Assembly (NCBI GenBank): GCA_902702965.1
Contig: CACRXP010000035.1
Coordinates: 1,592,411-1,656,410, forward strand
DNA length: 64,000 nt
Direction: 5' to 3'
Origin: Spirometra erinaceieuropaei
Lineage: Eukaryota; Platyhelminthes; Cestoda; Diphyllobothriidea; Diphyllobothriidae
The position numbers and the translations under genes are program-made. Each line of letters opens with the position of its first letter. The first letter of the stretch is position 1. Below are positions 43,621 to 54,715 of the stretch, one piece after another. Under the pieces are notes generated by a model. It was not told the origin of the DNA, did not search any database, and worked only from the letters and a program-made list of their open reading frames with translations.

Positions 43621-44630
43621 GGAGACGTAGTTTTGGATGATTAAGGGGTGAAACGTCCCTTGGCCTGAAGAGGGTTAGTTGAATGATTTGGCGCGGACCT
43701 GGGATGGCGTTGTTTTGACTGCGTGCTGGTGAAGACGACGGGTATCCCTTCCTCTCGCTACCGCTGACAACCTCTCCCACAACGCACCACCGTTCTCGTC
43801 GCTCTCTCTCACTCAGCGTCGGCTCCCCCTCGTCCCATCTCTGCAGTTGCCTTCAGCGCTGCACTCCCACCGGCTGTTCAACTAGTATGTCAGGGTCGCC
43901 TCTTCATCCAGACGGGTTAACTCATTGCTGTTTATCATTCTACATGTACAATAACAATTATAATACGTAATTTCCGTGTACATCTCGTTCCATTATACTT
44001 TATCCAATACTTGGCTTACCTTCTTCTCCTGCGTGTGAATGAGTATCCCGAGATGCTAACAGCTCTGTTATGATCGACCTCCGCCAGGATCTCTTCCCTG
44101 CGCTTCGTTACTTTGGTCTGTGCTATCCGTGACGTCCTCGGCCGTGACACGGATCAGGAGGTTCTTCTTGGGCTAAAGGGATTTTTGAGTTAGCCATATC
44201 CAGGGAAGGCAACGATCTCATGCTGTCACCTGCTGCGTCTCCGCCCACGATTCTAGCAAAAAGAGACGCGGGGGGCCGCAAGCTTTTGTCTTTTAACACG
44301 TGTTCATCGTTGTATTACAGGGTACTATATAGGTTTTCCGTTGCAGTACAAGGATCGAAAGATTGCTAACATACAATAAAACGAACAGAATATCAAATCT
44401 GCTGTCAGCTTACTACAAAACGCACAGCTCGTTGTTTTGCGCAGGCATCTCCTGCCGTGGCCGAAGTAAGCATTAAGAGAATTTTAACATCGGACCGCCA
44501 GAACTTGACCTACCAAGAACTTTGCGGGCTTACGGACCTTGGTCCCTTGTGGTTTTTTCAATTTCAAAAGGATATATTTTTACTATTTGGCTTCTAAAAA
44601 ATCGTACTTTTAACCACCTTACCACTTTAA
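43621..44630. other. GC-rich stretch then unassigned sequence
   Basis: 43,690-43,900 is pyrimidine-rich (TCGTCGCTCTCTCTCACTCA). I see no reading frame, terminal repeat or RNA gene that I can support. Confidence 0.35.
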
Positions 44631-44636
44631 AACATC

Positions 44637-45210
44637 TTGAAAACCCGCAACCTAATAGTTACCATGAAGTCTATATTTCTCCCTCTGGCACGCACCGTTA
44701 AATATCGTCAGTTCTTTCCTGTGAACGCAACTGCAATTTGGAACGAAATACCCAGGAGTGTGAAAATTCTGCAAAATCATTCTTTGTCTAGGAGAAATAT
44801 CACTCGTTTCTTGCATTCGGAAAATCTCCCTCATATTTTAGGTTCTGAATCCACCGATTTAGTCAAACGCATGGTGGAGTTCATTGTCTCTAATCCCCAT
44901 GGCCGGTCTCACCATAGGCACTTTTTCGGATGACATCGAGCAACGGTTCTTCAATGTCCCCATTTGGTGGGACTCCAATTTCATGAAAAGGAATGGAGAC
45001 TGAAAATATTTGGTCCGGTATTACTCATCCTTTCTGGACTACCGTCAGTTAAGGGGAAGCAGATTTTTTTCGTGAACCATTCGAACTATACAAAAACGCC
45101 ATCCTCCGCATTTACTCCTCAAGAATTGTTTCACTGATAGCCCAATCCGTGGTTTATCTTTCTTTGACAACGCCTCTAGACTGGTATTAAATGAAATTAT
45201 TATTATTATT
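44637..45210 (+). mobile_element. CR1-like LINE 3' end with (ATT)n tail
   Basis: Reads LARTVKYRQFFPVNATAIWN then EIPRSVKILQNHSLSRR, the same protein end as the 42.3-kb copy, and the same 3' UTR (TTGACAACGCCTCTAGACTG) followed by ATT repeats. Confidence 0.85.
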
Positions 45211-45499
45211 TGCCCCTTTGCGACCGGCCATACGTGTAGGCACAAGTATACGAACTCTTTACAGGAAGCTCATTCCCCAAAAACCACTGCGCAATACAAA
45301 ATCCGAGCATTTAGTTAGGAAGCTTACCTTGGCTAGGTCACCGTTTCTTCAAAAACTAAGGAGTACAAATAAAACGCATACCTACGCCTCGGCAGAAAAT
45401 AAGGTGGTTCTATTGGAAGTAATCAGTTCATGGAACTTTGCCGTAACCGTCGGTAATCCTGGTGATCGGCTCTCCGGGAAAGTTGGAGGTTTGTTCTAA

Positions 45500-45640
45500 T
45501 AATAATAATAATTTTTATTCAAGACCCGTGGGGTCATTTCATAGCAAGTAAGAATAACTCTTACATTAATTTCAGAATTTTAGACGGGATATACGGATTT
45601 TATACAATACTTAATTCATAGTTCTTCTGGAAGTAGTATG
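45500..45640 (-). mobile_element. LINE 3' end fragment with (TTA)n tail
   Basis: TAATAATAATAATTTTTATT, then CAAGACCCGTGGGGTCATTT and CATAGCAAGTAAGAATAACT. Diverged relative of the 3' ends at 38.1 and 45.7 kb. Confidence 0.7.
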
Positions 45641-46424
45641 TTACGAAGAATGTTGAGCAAGCAGTGAAAAAAATCCAAAAATAAACAAAATGAGTATGAT
45701 TGGATTAGATAGATAGATAGATAATTTTTATTAAAGACCCGTCGGGGTCCCATCAAAGCAAGTTAAAATAAATTTGCATGCGAGTTTTAGACGAGGTAGG
45801 CCGAATCTTTAAAAAATGCAATTCCTAGTTTCTAAATTAGAAGTTCATTGAGAAACATGATGATTGAGGGGTGAAAAAAACTTCTAAGAAGAACTTAAAA
45901 ATGATTGGATTAATTTTACAGGAGAAAAAACCCCTCTTTAAAAATAATAACAGAAAAAAGCGAGCAGGACTGGCCTATAGGTGGCGGTATATAACGGAAT
46001 GTTGTCGGTCATCATCAAGGTAGCAATAAATGTCAGCCTTGAGGGGTACGAATGTGGGTCAGACAGGACTGGCTTGCATATGGCATTGTATACGGGATTC
46101 ACAATTGAGATCGTCTGGGCCTGATTGGTACGCCGCGTCAAAGAGGCCAGACGAGAGCAACCGAGATGCGATCGGCCACAGTACGCTTCGAGCTCAGCCG
46201 AGCAGTGAGGAAGGGAGGTACGACCGAACTACTAGTAAACAGTGAAGACTGAGGGTTCCGCCGTGAGTGTCGACAGACCGCATGAGGTCGGAATGCGGGG
46301 GATGACATCAAAAACCGCGAAAATCGTCGCTACGGGGGGGGGGGAAGGATAGCGATGGATTTAGAAACCAATTCAAAACAGGGGTTTCTAATGATATAAT
46401 TAAGAGTTACCACTTAATCTACCA

Positions 46425-47999
46425 CTAAATCCCAGGAGGACCCTTCTCGAAGTCAAGTATCAGAATGTTCGGGAATGAGACCGTTAACAGTGCCTTTATG
46501 CTTTCCGGTGTAAGATGGTTGCGTAATTTCGACTTGAATATCAGTAACCTAGGCGATAATCTAATTTCAGGCGGAAGATTATTCCAAAGGAAGGCATATT
46601 TGGAAGCAAAGAAGAGGGAGCGCTTAGATGTAGTACAAAGAGGCGGCGGAATCACCATGCAGGAGTTGCGCGTGGCATAAGACCGATCTCTCGGAGTGAG
46701 AGTGTCAATGAGCGGAAGACTGGAGCTAGAGTTGATGCGAAAAAGGAAGCAAAGGCCAGCTTTGAGTCTTCTAACCCACAAAAACTTCATGTTCGCCAGC
46801 TGACATCTCTGAGTATAAGAAATACTGGACGAAGCTTGAGAGAACAGTTTCCGGGTGAAAACCCTCTGAACATTTTCGATTTTATTACGGTCGCAGGCGT
46901 TTATTAAACCGAAGAAAGGACAGCAATATTCGAGGACTGGAAGAACAAACATTTTATAAAGTCTTAGCTTCATTTCCGGAAGGAAAAAATTATGCGATAT
47001 GAATCCACATATCTGCGCGGCTTTGGCAGAGATTCTATCTGCATGAGGTGATAAAGCAAGTTTATTTGAATAACTTAGACCTAGGTCCTTTATGGTGAGG
47101 CATTCTGAGAGTGGGTTATTCTGAAAAATTATGGGACCAGGAAGTTTGGCAGGACCAAAAGACATGAAACTACACTTGGATGATGAAAACTCCATCTGCC
47201 ATGTCGAACCCCATCTGCTTAAGCGTAGTAAATCGGCATTAATTTTTTCAACACAAATATTTGCGGTGTCCTTAGAGTATGAGTAAACACACTTGAGGTC
47301 ATCGGCATAAGTAAAAGTTTGCGAATTTCCGAGTTCAGTCGAAATATCATTGATGTACAGAAGAAAGAGTAGCGGATCCAGAACCGTTCCTTGAAGTACG
47401 CCACTCGTGATCGAGTGGGGTGTCGAGTAGCTATTACCGACCATGACTTTCTCATATCGGTTGGACAGATATGACCTGATGAAATCGAGTAGAGGCGGCC
47501 GGATGCCGAAGGCTTCCAATTTTACTAAAAGACGTCTATGGGGCACCTTGTCAAAGGCTTTGCTAAGATCAAAGTAAATAACTACCACTGACTGTCGCTC
47601 ATTACGAAGAGAAGTGATTAGATTAAGAAAAGCCAAGTGGCATGTTTCGCAGGATCGGTCAGGTAAAAACCCATGCTGACTAGAGCTCAGAAGCCGATTA
47701 GCTAGACAGAAGTCAAGAATTTCATTGAAAATAATCCTTTCAAGAAGTTTTGCTAGAGACGGCGTTTTGTGCACGCCCAGATAGTTATTAACATCGGACC
47801 GAGATCCTGACTTGAAAACGGGAATGATAATTGACGTTTTCCGTGTTTCAGGAAAGAATCCTTTTGAAATATAAACAGAGAATAAATGACTAAGCAATAT
47901 GGGAAAGTCAGACGCTTGTTTAATAATCGAATTCGGAATCCCGTCCGTTCCTGAGCAGTGTGAGTATTTCAAACGGCTTATGTGTTTTTTTAATGAGAT
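46425..47999 (-). CDS. LINE A reverse transcriptase, long open frame
   Basis: Non-LTR retrotransposon RT that primes DNA synthesis from a nicked target. The open frame runs 48,149-46,425 (574 codons), but its first 50 codons are a shadow of the preceding frame; the RT proper starts near 47,999. Blocks: SGTDGIPNSIIK, IPVFKSG, FDLSKAFDKVPHRRL, SGVLQGTVLDPLLFLLYIND and TYADDLKCVY with the catalytic YADD intact, then LGLSYSNKLALSPHADRI and FLWNNLPPEIRLSP at the C-terminus. This is the best preserved LINE frame in the window. Gly after LQ is kept, but the usual LGP is LDP. Confidence 0.88.
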   Translation of the reverse strand: MSLKKHISRLKYSHCSGTDGIPNSIIKQASDFPILLSHLFSVYISKGFFPETRKTSIIIPVFKSGSRSDVNNYLGVHKTPSLAKLLERIIFNEILDFCLANRLLSSSQHGFLPDRSCETCHLAFLNLITSLRNERQSVVVIYFDLSKAFDKVPHRRLLVKLEAFGIRPPLLDFIRSYLSNRYEKVMVGNSYSTPHSITSGVLQGTVLDPLLFLLYINDISTELGNSQTFTYADDLKCVYSYSKDTANICVEKINADLLRLSRWGSTWQMEFSSSKCSFMSFGPAKLPGPIIFQNNPLSECLTIKDLGLSYSNKLALSPHADRISAKAAQICGFISHNFFLPEMKLRLYKMFVLPVLEYCCPFFGLINACDRNKIENVQRVFTRKLFSQASSSISYTQRCQLANMKFLWVRRLKAGLCFLFRINSSSSLPLIDTLTPRDRSYATRNSCMVIPPPLCTTSKRSLFFASKYAFLWNNLPPEIRLSPRLLIFKSKLRNHLTPESIKALLTVSFPNILILDFEKGPPGI

Positions 48000-48471
48000 C
48001 TGAGGAGACATCAATTGTACTAAGTGTCCTATCTGAAAGTGATCGAAAGAAAGGGACCGGATCGGACTCGGTAGCAAGGTGTTTTGCAAAGAAAGCACTA
48101 AACAACTCCGCCTTGTCAGTGTCATCGGTGAGGAATGCTTTGTTATCATTTAGCATGGGTGGAAGTTCATGACCACGCTTAGAGTAGGACCGATGACGAA
48201 AGATGCTAGCGACGGATTTTCCAGGGTTCAAACCACTAAGAGCAATTGATTCCCTTTGCCTGTCGCGCGCTTGGCGCATCCTTGAGGCCATCTCAAAAAT
48301 CTCTGTGATTCTATGATGAACTGATAAGGAACTAGTGGATAGGTCACGCAGTTGTCGCCTCAACTTTTTTAGTCTGTTCTGAAGAAAATGAGGAACAAGA
48401 GAATCTGAAGAATTAGGCTTGAGATATCTACGCGGCACAAACTCTAGAATGTCCTTGGAAACATTGGACAT
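47992..48471 (-). pseudogene. LINE A linker region preceding RT, frameshifted
   Basis: The frame reads PHFLQNRLKKLRRQLRDLST, RQARDRQRESIALSGLNPGK and SVASIFRHRSYSKRGHELPP, the region before RT in this LINE family (LINE B has the same at 50.5-51.0 kb). It passes to the RT frame at a run of seven T (plus strand 47,985-47,991). Confidence 0.75.
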
Positions 48472-49524
48472 GACATCATGACGAATGGTTACATCTCTAT
48501 AGGAGAAAAAAACTCTCTCTCCTTACTATATAAAAAGCAGGCAGGACAAGCCTGTATATGGCATTGTATAACGGATTTCATGAAGGGCTAGGTGGGTGGG
48601 TCAGACAGGACTGGCCTATGTGTGGTCTTGAGTAAAAGGTTCGGAACGGGCATCAGCAAGGCAGAATTCATATGCCGGATGAGGCCATTCATGTCAAAGT
48701 GGCGAAAAGAAAACTAGTCTAGAGGTGATAGGGACCCATATGCGATCAGTTACATTCAGCCGAGTCCAGCCGAGGAGAGGCAAGGGAGATGCGACCAGAC
48801 TATTAGTGTATGACAAATGCAGAAGGCTTCGCCAAGAGTTTCGATGGAGCGCATTCTGTGAGGGCTAGATGCATGAACTGAAAAATTGGAAAAATTAACA
48901 TTTCTGATGAGGGATCCTAGGAAGCGAGACGACTCACAAAAGAAGGAAACGTGAGCAGACACGGAAATTTAATGGCGGCGTCCTAAATCCCCGGCGGCCC
49001 TTTCTCAGTGTCATAGAGAAAGTTTACCGGGAGGGATGAGGAAAACAAAAGTTTAATCGAGTCGGTATTCAGGTAAAGGCGTAGCTTTCTCTAAAAAGTG
49101 TGTCGATTATCTGAAGATCTTATATTTATTGGGATGTTATTCCAGAGGAAGGCATATCTGAAAGCGAAAAAAGAGAGCGTTTAGAGGTGAAGGAAGCTGG
49201 CGGAGGTATAATCAAGGACGAGTTGCGAAGACTGTATGGGCGACTACTAGGGGCAAGTGCTGAAATCCTAGGAAGATTTGAACCATTATTAATGCGAAAG
49301 AGGAGACAGAAACCTGTTTCCAGTCTTCAAACCCATAAAAAGTTCAGGTTAATTTGCTAGCATCTATCTGAGTAGGAGATATTTCGATGTTCCATGCCTA
49401 AAAGTTTTCTAGTAAAACGTCTTTGGACATTTTCAATTTTTGAACGACTAGCCTCGTTTATCAAACCGAAGAATGGGCAACAATACTCGAGAATGGGAAG
49501 TACAAACATACGTTAATGCCTTAA

Positions 49525-50263
49525 TTAAATTTCTGGAAGATAGAAATTGCAAGAAATAAAGCCACAAATCTGGGCAGTTTTGGCTGTAATTCTGTCAGCG
49601 TGTGGCGAGAGATCAAGATTAGTAGTGTAGCTTAAACCTAAATCCTTGATGATGGTACATTCAGTCATAGGTGTGCTTTTAAAGACCACTGGTTGAGGTA
49701 GCCCATCAGGTCCAAAACACATATAGCGACATTTAGACGGGGAGAATTCCATTAGCCATTTTGAGCTCCCAGCTGAGTGAGCAAGCAAGTCAGCATGGAT
49801 TTGCTCCAGGCAATGAAGGCTCAGAGATTTTTTGAAAGAATATACACATTTGAGATCATCGGCATAAATAAGCGATTGAGAATGTTTAACTGCCGCCGAG
49901 ATATCAGGAACAAAAGAGGACCTAAACCGGTGTCTTGTAGGACACCACCTACAATAGGGCTTTCACTGGAAAGTGAAGATCCCACCAAAAAATTTTGTTT
50001 ACGATTAGACAGGTATGACTTAATAAAGTCAACTTGGGGGCTGCGAATTCCCAGAGCTTCTAATTTAAACCATAGTCTTTTATGTGGCGCTTTATCAAAG
50101 GCTTTACTAAGATCGAAATAGATAACGACAACAGACAGATGGTCATTACGAAGAGAAGTAAGTAGATTAAGAAACGACAGATGACATGTTTCACAAGAAC
50201 GATCTGGCAAAAACCATGCTGGGAAGGGCTACTAACTTGATTGGCTATGCAAAAGTCGGTCAT
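49525..50263 (-). pseudogene. LINE B reverse transcriptase, broken
   Basis: Frames carry SLSQHGFCQIVLVKHVICRF and PDRSCETCHLSFLNLLTSLR, FDLSKAFDKAPHKRLWFKLE, GGVLQDTGLGPLLFLISR and MEFSPSKCRYMCFGPDG. The YADD block is damaged by a frameshift near 49,860. Same order as LINE A. Confidence 0.8.
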
Positions 50264-50462
50264 TTTTAAGGCGATAATTTTTTCAAAGGTTTTAACGAGA
50301 GAAGGTGTTTTATGGACACCTCGATATTTCTGAAAGTCAGAACCACAGCAGACTTAGATACAGGAATAATAATATAAGTTTCCCAATAGTCAGGAAAGAG
50401 GCCATTTACGAGAAATACTGAAAAGATTTTGCTAAGCGGAGGAGGAAAATCTCTTAGCTGTT

Positions 50463-51034
50463 TTATAAGAGAGTTTGAGATATTGTCCGTACTACTGAGT
50501 GAGAGTTAGGAAGAGGGTTCATCAGTATTTGAATAGTTTTAGGAGAAAAATTGATGATCCCGAGAGAGGCATCAGACAACGAAGGAATTAAAGGGATTGG
50601 ATCAGTTTCAATGGTGAAATGTTTGCCAAAGAATGAATTTAACATTACTGCTTTGTCCGACCCCTTTGTAATGAAGGCATCGTTGGTACTTAGCAAAGGC
50701 GGAATGATTTGGTGGGATTTAGCAGATAATCTTTGACGGAAGATCTGAGCAACCGATGTAGAAGTATTCACGTCATTAATAGCTAAAGCCTCTACCCCTA
50801 TCTCGCGCGAGCCTCATTTTCGAAGCTAATTCAAATATTTCAACAATTCTTATATGGACTGATAATCAGCTTCCGTAGTTTCCTAAGTCTTTTTTTAAGA
50901 AAGTGTGGGACAGCAGTTGAAGTGGCACTCGATTTGAGCGTCTTCCATGGAATTAGGTCGACAAGACCTTCTGTTACGCATTGGAAGAAATTTTCGAAAA
51001 AATAGGTGATTATTTGAAAAAAATACTGTGCCAA
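50463..51034 (-). pseudogene. LINE B linker region
   Basis: PHFLKKRLRKLRKLIISPYK and SVAQIFRQRLSAKSHQIIPP correspond to the LINE A linker; KAVMLNSFFGKHFTIETDPI matches LINE A's KAELFSAFFAKHLATESDPV. Confidence 0.75.
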
Positions 51035-51760
51035 TCAAGAGTGCTTGTAACGTTATTTACTAATTCCTGGTTAATATTAGCAAAGTAAATAATGGTACGT
51101 TTTATTATTGGCTTTGTGGAAATGGAAACTGGAAGGCGACAATGAATTAATGCATGATCACTTGCGAAAAGGTCATGATAGAAATCCATAGATAGAGGGA
51201 AAGTGCCATTAGTAAAAATCAATTCTAATACACTTTCGTTTCTGGCCGAAGAGTGGACTAAGGGAGACACGTTTGAAAAGTAAATGGTGTCAACAAGCTT
51301 CTGGAATTTTGAGAGGAATTATATGTGTGCCAGTCAAGTCGCCTACGATGATCTTGACATCGAAAGAAGTCTCTGATATTTTTTCCAAGAGTTCACAGAG
51401 TTGACTTTCATTTCCGGAGGAACTAGAAGGATTATATACACACCCGACTAAGGCCTTCCTATTTTGCGTAAGGATTACTAAAGCGAAACATAAAGTTCCG
51501 CAGACGGAGGAAATTTTCAGGTCATAAGGCGACTGCGCAAGTGAGGCTCTGATATAAAGATGGCAACCACCACCGCGTATTTGGACACGATCCTGGCGGT
51601 ATAAACTGAGACTATCTATGTTGAGTGCCGAGTCTGAAATTAGAGAGTGAGCCCAAGATTCTGTAATGCACAAAACATCTGGCTCAAAATCAACAGCCAC
51701 ACTTCTTAGTTCTGCTATTTTTGCACGACTGATCTTGCGTTGAGAGAGACAATACTGAGC
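51010..51760 (-). pseudogene. LINE B endonuclease domain, broken
   Basis: Reads SIVSLNARSVVQK (start of LINE endonucleases), VDFEPDVLCITESWAH (catalytic Glu block), RQDRVQIRGGGCHLYIR, VGCVYNPSSSSGN, then KIIVGDL where GDFN is expected, and after a deletion SVLELIFTNG and FASDHALI (SDH block). Three pieces in different frames. Confidence 0.8.
51056..51165. repeat. 110-bp exact duplicate, copy 1 (inside LINE B)
   Basis: Identical over 110 bases to 52,800-52,909, same orientation. It contains part of the endonuclease SDH block. Confidence 0.9.
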
Positions 51761-52336
51761 GTATTACTAGTATGTAGTTTCCGCTCACTGCTACTTATAA
51801 AAAGGGAGAGTTGGTGATGGAAAATTAAGCTGTTGGGACGAAGCAAGTTGTGGAAGACAAAGTTGCTGTAGTCTAAAATTTGTGGGGTAATTACCACTGA
51901 CTAGAGATGCAGCATTGTATTGAAAAATATTTGTGGAGGACCCTGGAAGGGAAAGGCTATTTTGTTGGGTCGGAGAAATGGGGGGCAAGATAATGGGATT
52001 TTTTGAATTTTGAGCATAATGTGAGGGGTAATTTATGTAAGGTAGCGGACCTAATGGTTTCGAGAACCAGTTCATATCAGGAAAAGGCTTTAATATTTTG
52101 GGTGTCAGGTTATTAATGGGATTGAAAAAAATTATCAGCAACGCTATGTACCTGCATTTCGCAGGCTGGTATGTAGGTGGGCTTCACAACTGAGATGTTT
52201 ACGTTAAGTTGAGATTTCGGGATAGAAACACGTAAAGATCTCCCTGAACTATCATCTGGCATATTTGACCTAACCGCAAGGTCAGACCTGAGTGGCCAGG
52301 CGCGGAACGAGTTTGATTCGATCCAGGTTTTTTATC

Positions 52337-52591
52337 TTATTCATTATTCTGAGTGCTGGAGGTCGGTTGTGCCTCTAGGATTGGCTCATCCTTACTGTTT
52401 AGATCTGACTTCCTAGCAAAATTTGGAAGCTGCATTTGGGCAATCCTTGCTACTTGGGAACATTTTAAAGAGGCTGATTTCAACATACTCTGTGATAATG
52501 TGCTCAGTTGAAGAGCTAGTTGGAACAGAGGGCGCTGCAGATGAGGGAGAGATTTGGTTGACGCCCGATGGAAAACCTGCTTTAGAGGCAA
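52337..52591 (-). pseudogene. Possible LINE N-terminal remnant
   Basis: An 84-codon frame (LQRPLFQLALQLSTLSQSML, then KSDLNSKDEPILEAQ) upstream of LINE B on the same strand. No motif; assigned by position only. Confidence 0.25.
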
Positions 52592-52799
52592 ACGGCAGTA
52601 GAGAAGAATTCCGTGTTGGCTGTATTTTGTTAATGGGGGAGAACCGTCCGTTGCAGTAGAGTTTTATCTCGAATAGTAAAAGGTTTATTTCTCCTGAGAT
52701 ATTGGGCTGGGCGCTCCAATTGGGAGAAAATAAAGTCCACTTCTATCGACGAAAATAGTTTGAAAAGAAGTGGTGGATTTTTTGTCCTAGGTGAAAGTC

Positions 52800-52909
52800 T
52801 TTACTAATTCCTGGTTAATATTAGCAAAGTAAATAATGGTACGTTTTATTATTGGCTTTGTGGAAATGGAAACTGGAAGGCGACAATGAATTAATGCATG
52901 ATCACTTGC
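52800..52909. repeat. 110-bp exact duplicate, copy 2
   Basis: Starts TTTACTAATTCCTGG and ends ATGATCACTTGC; the flanks differ from copy 1 on both sides immediately. Confidence 0.9.
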
Positions 52910-54100
52910 CGCATGAAAAAAGAAGGTGGAAAGCGACATCGATTGGCGGTCTACTATTAGGAACGTTTTTTAAAAAATGAAGTGGAAACTTCGTTTGTGC
53001 CTGTCTTCGGTCTCACTAGCAACCAGGTTAATGAGAGGCATGAGCTTCTCACACTGCTGAGACGTACGTGTTGACAATTTTCCTTCAAGAGGGGCACCAA
53101 GAACAGAAAAAATTATCCGTAACGAGGCATAAAATTGTTAAAATTATCGAGCGCCCCTAGGTCTATTTTTTTCATATGAACAATGGGTTTCAAATGGAGT
53201 CTAGTTTCCTTCAGATTTCGACGAAGGGTTGCCTGAAGTTTCATGTCGAAAAAGCAAGACAAGTCTTTAGTCCAAAAATTTATAGGGATGATAGCTGCCG
53301 AAACTTTGAGGATAAATGGATGAGGCCGTGTATGATGAAACGATTGCTGAAAGCTATTAATATTGGCGGACCAGACAGCACAATTGATACTTAACACTTT
53401 TTACTGAATAGCATAATGTAAACTTGAAAAAACGGGCGAATGACAATTGTGTAGGTGGCAAAACAAAACCGTGAGTAAATTTGAATAGAATAATGAGGCT
53501 ATTTTGGATAAAAAAGAGAACAGTATAGTTCCCATACTAGTCAATAAACCAACGACAAAAGCGGTCAGTGTAAGCGGTTTATCGTTTAAAATATAATGTT
53601 ATTTATGATTTTACCAGGAAAACCTTTTATATAAGCGGGTAAAACTTAATAGGATTGAAGCTATGTTGGGTGAAAAACTATGACACTATATTTCCGCTTT
53701 ATGATAAATTGACAAAACACGACGGGACGCTAAGATGACTTATGAGAAAAATAGGAAATTTTGTCAGATCTTCACTGGAAAACTGTGCAAGAGATTAAGA
53801 AGTCGAATTCAAAAATACAACTTTCACTAATCTTTTCGAAATCTTGCCGCACGTGTTGACCTTCGTTCTAGCACCGTGGATCTTCTACGCTTACCCAAAT
53901 GGTTCGAAACGATAATTTTATAAGTAGCCCTCAAGTGGCTTTTGACGTTGGAGCGTGTGGACAGGTTTGGCACCATACCTCATCCAAGAAGAGTCGTCTA
54001 GAATTAACGCCTCGGTCGACTAATTTGGTCCCAGAACTACTGAATGGAAAATTCAGTTCCTTGCAAATAAACCACCCTGAAATTCGGAAATTCGTCTGAA
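52910..54100. other. No supported feature
   Basis: AT-rich; short frames without motifs. Confidence 0.4.
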
Positions 54101-54115
54101 CTTGACATTAAAAGG

Positions 54116-54496
54116 TCAAAGGGATGCACTTACAGACACCGCTGGTTGCATTCTATTATAAGTGTTTACTAGCCTCGCACCGCCCAGCTGATGTTTATCG
54201 ATAGGGCCAAGAACGTAGGAGGAGCTCTCTGAAAGCATCCGCCGCATTTTACACATAACTTCTATTCGGCGCCACCCAAAACACCCCTCAGTGGAAAATA
54301 GTGCTCTGGAAAAAGCATAGGGCAAACAAAGGCTGCTTACCGGATAAAGAATCCGCCAGTCGTATATCGGTCCCAAATACCTCACGTTATCACATTCTAA
54401 TAATGACAATATTGTGACCCTCACATGGAAGCTTTCAGTATAATTATCAGAAGAGGCGATATAGATCACAACTTCTCTTCCGATGCAATCAAACAT
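54116..54496 (-). pseudogene. Possible RTE/Jockey-type RT C-terminal remnant
   Basis: A 126-codon frame with CDNVRYLGPIYD (compare the xRYLG motif), then AFSRALFSTEGCFGWRRIEV and CKMRRMLSESSSYVLGPIDK, loosely following the RRExSLxTKxRxYxAxVRSxLLYGCETW pattern after the RT core. Weak; could be chance. Confidence 0.3.
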
Positions 54497-54715
54497 CTAA
54501 ATTTGGTATTGAAGCAGCAGGTCCCGAATAGGGACATGTTATACCTGTATCCAAAACAGATATGTTGCCGGAGGTAGTGTAGGGAGTTAATCCATTGGCG
54601 GAGAAACCACTTGTACGTTAGAGGGTCGGGATCGTCCGCAGTCATCAAGGAGATCAAACTCGGCTAGAAAGTCCGAGTGGAGGGTTGCATAAGGAAACCC
54701 GGCAATCACGATGAT

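Larger units (their letters stand above)
45706..48480 (-). mobile_element. CR1-like LINE A, 5'-truncated
   Basis: Minus strand. RT region 48,471-46,425, 3' UTR 46,424-45,730, tail (TATC)n at 45,706-45,722. The 3' UTR (TATGGCATTGTATA, GGACTGGC) is homologous to the sequence at 48,540-48,960, the 3' UTR of LINE B. The endonuclease part is missing. Confidence 0.85.
48540..52150 (-). mobile_element. CR1-like LINE B, longer but fragmented
   Basis: Minus strand: N-terminal part and endonuclease (about 52,141-51,010), linker (51,034-50,463), RT (50,263-49,525), RT C-part and 3' UTR down to about 48,540. Same family and orientation as LINE A. At least six frameshifts. Confidence 0.82.
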
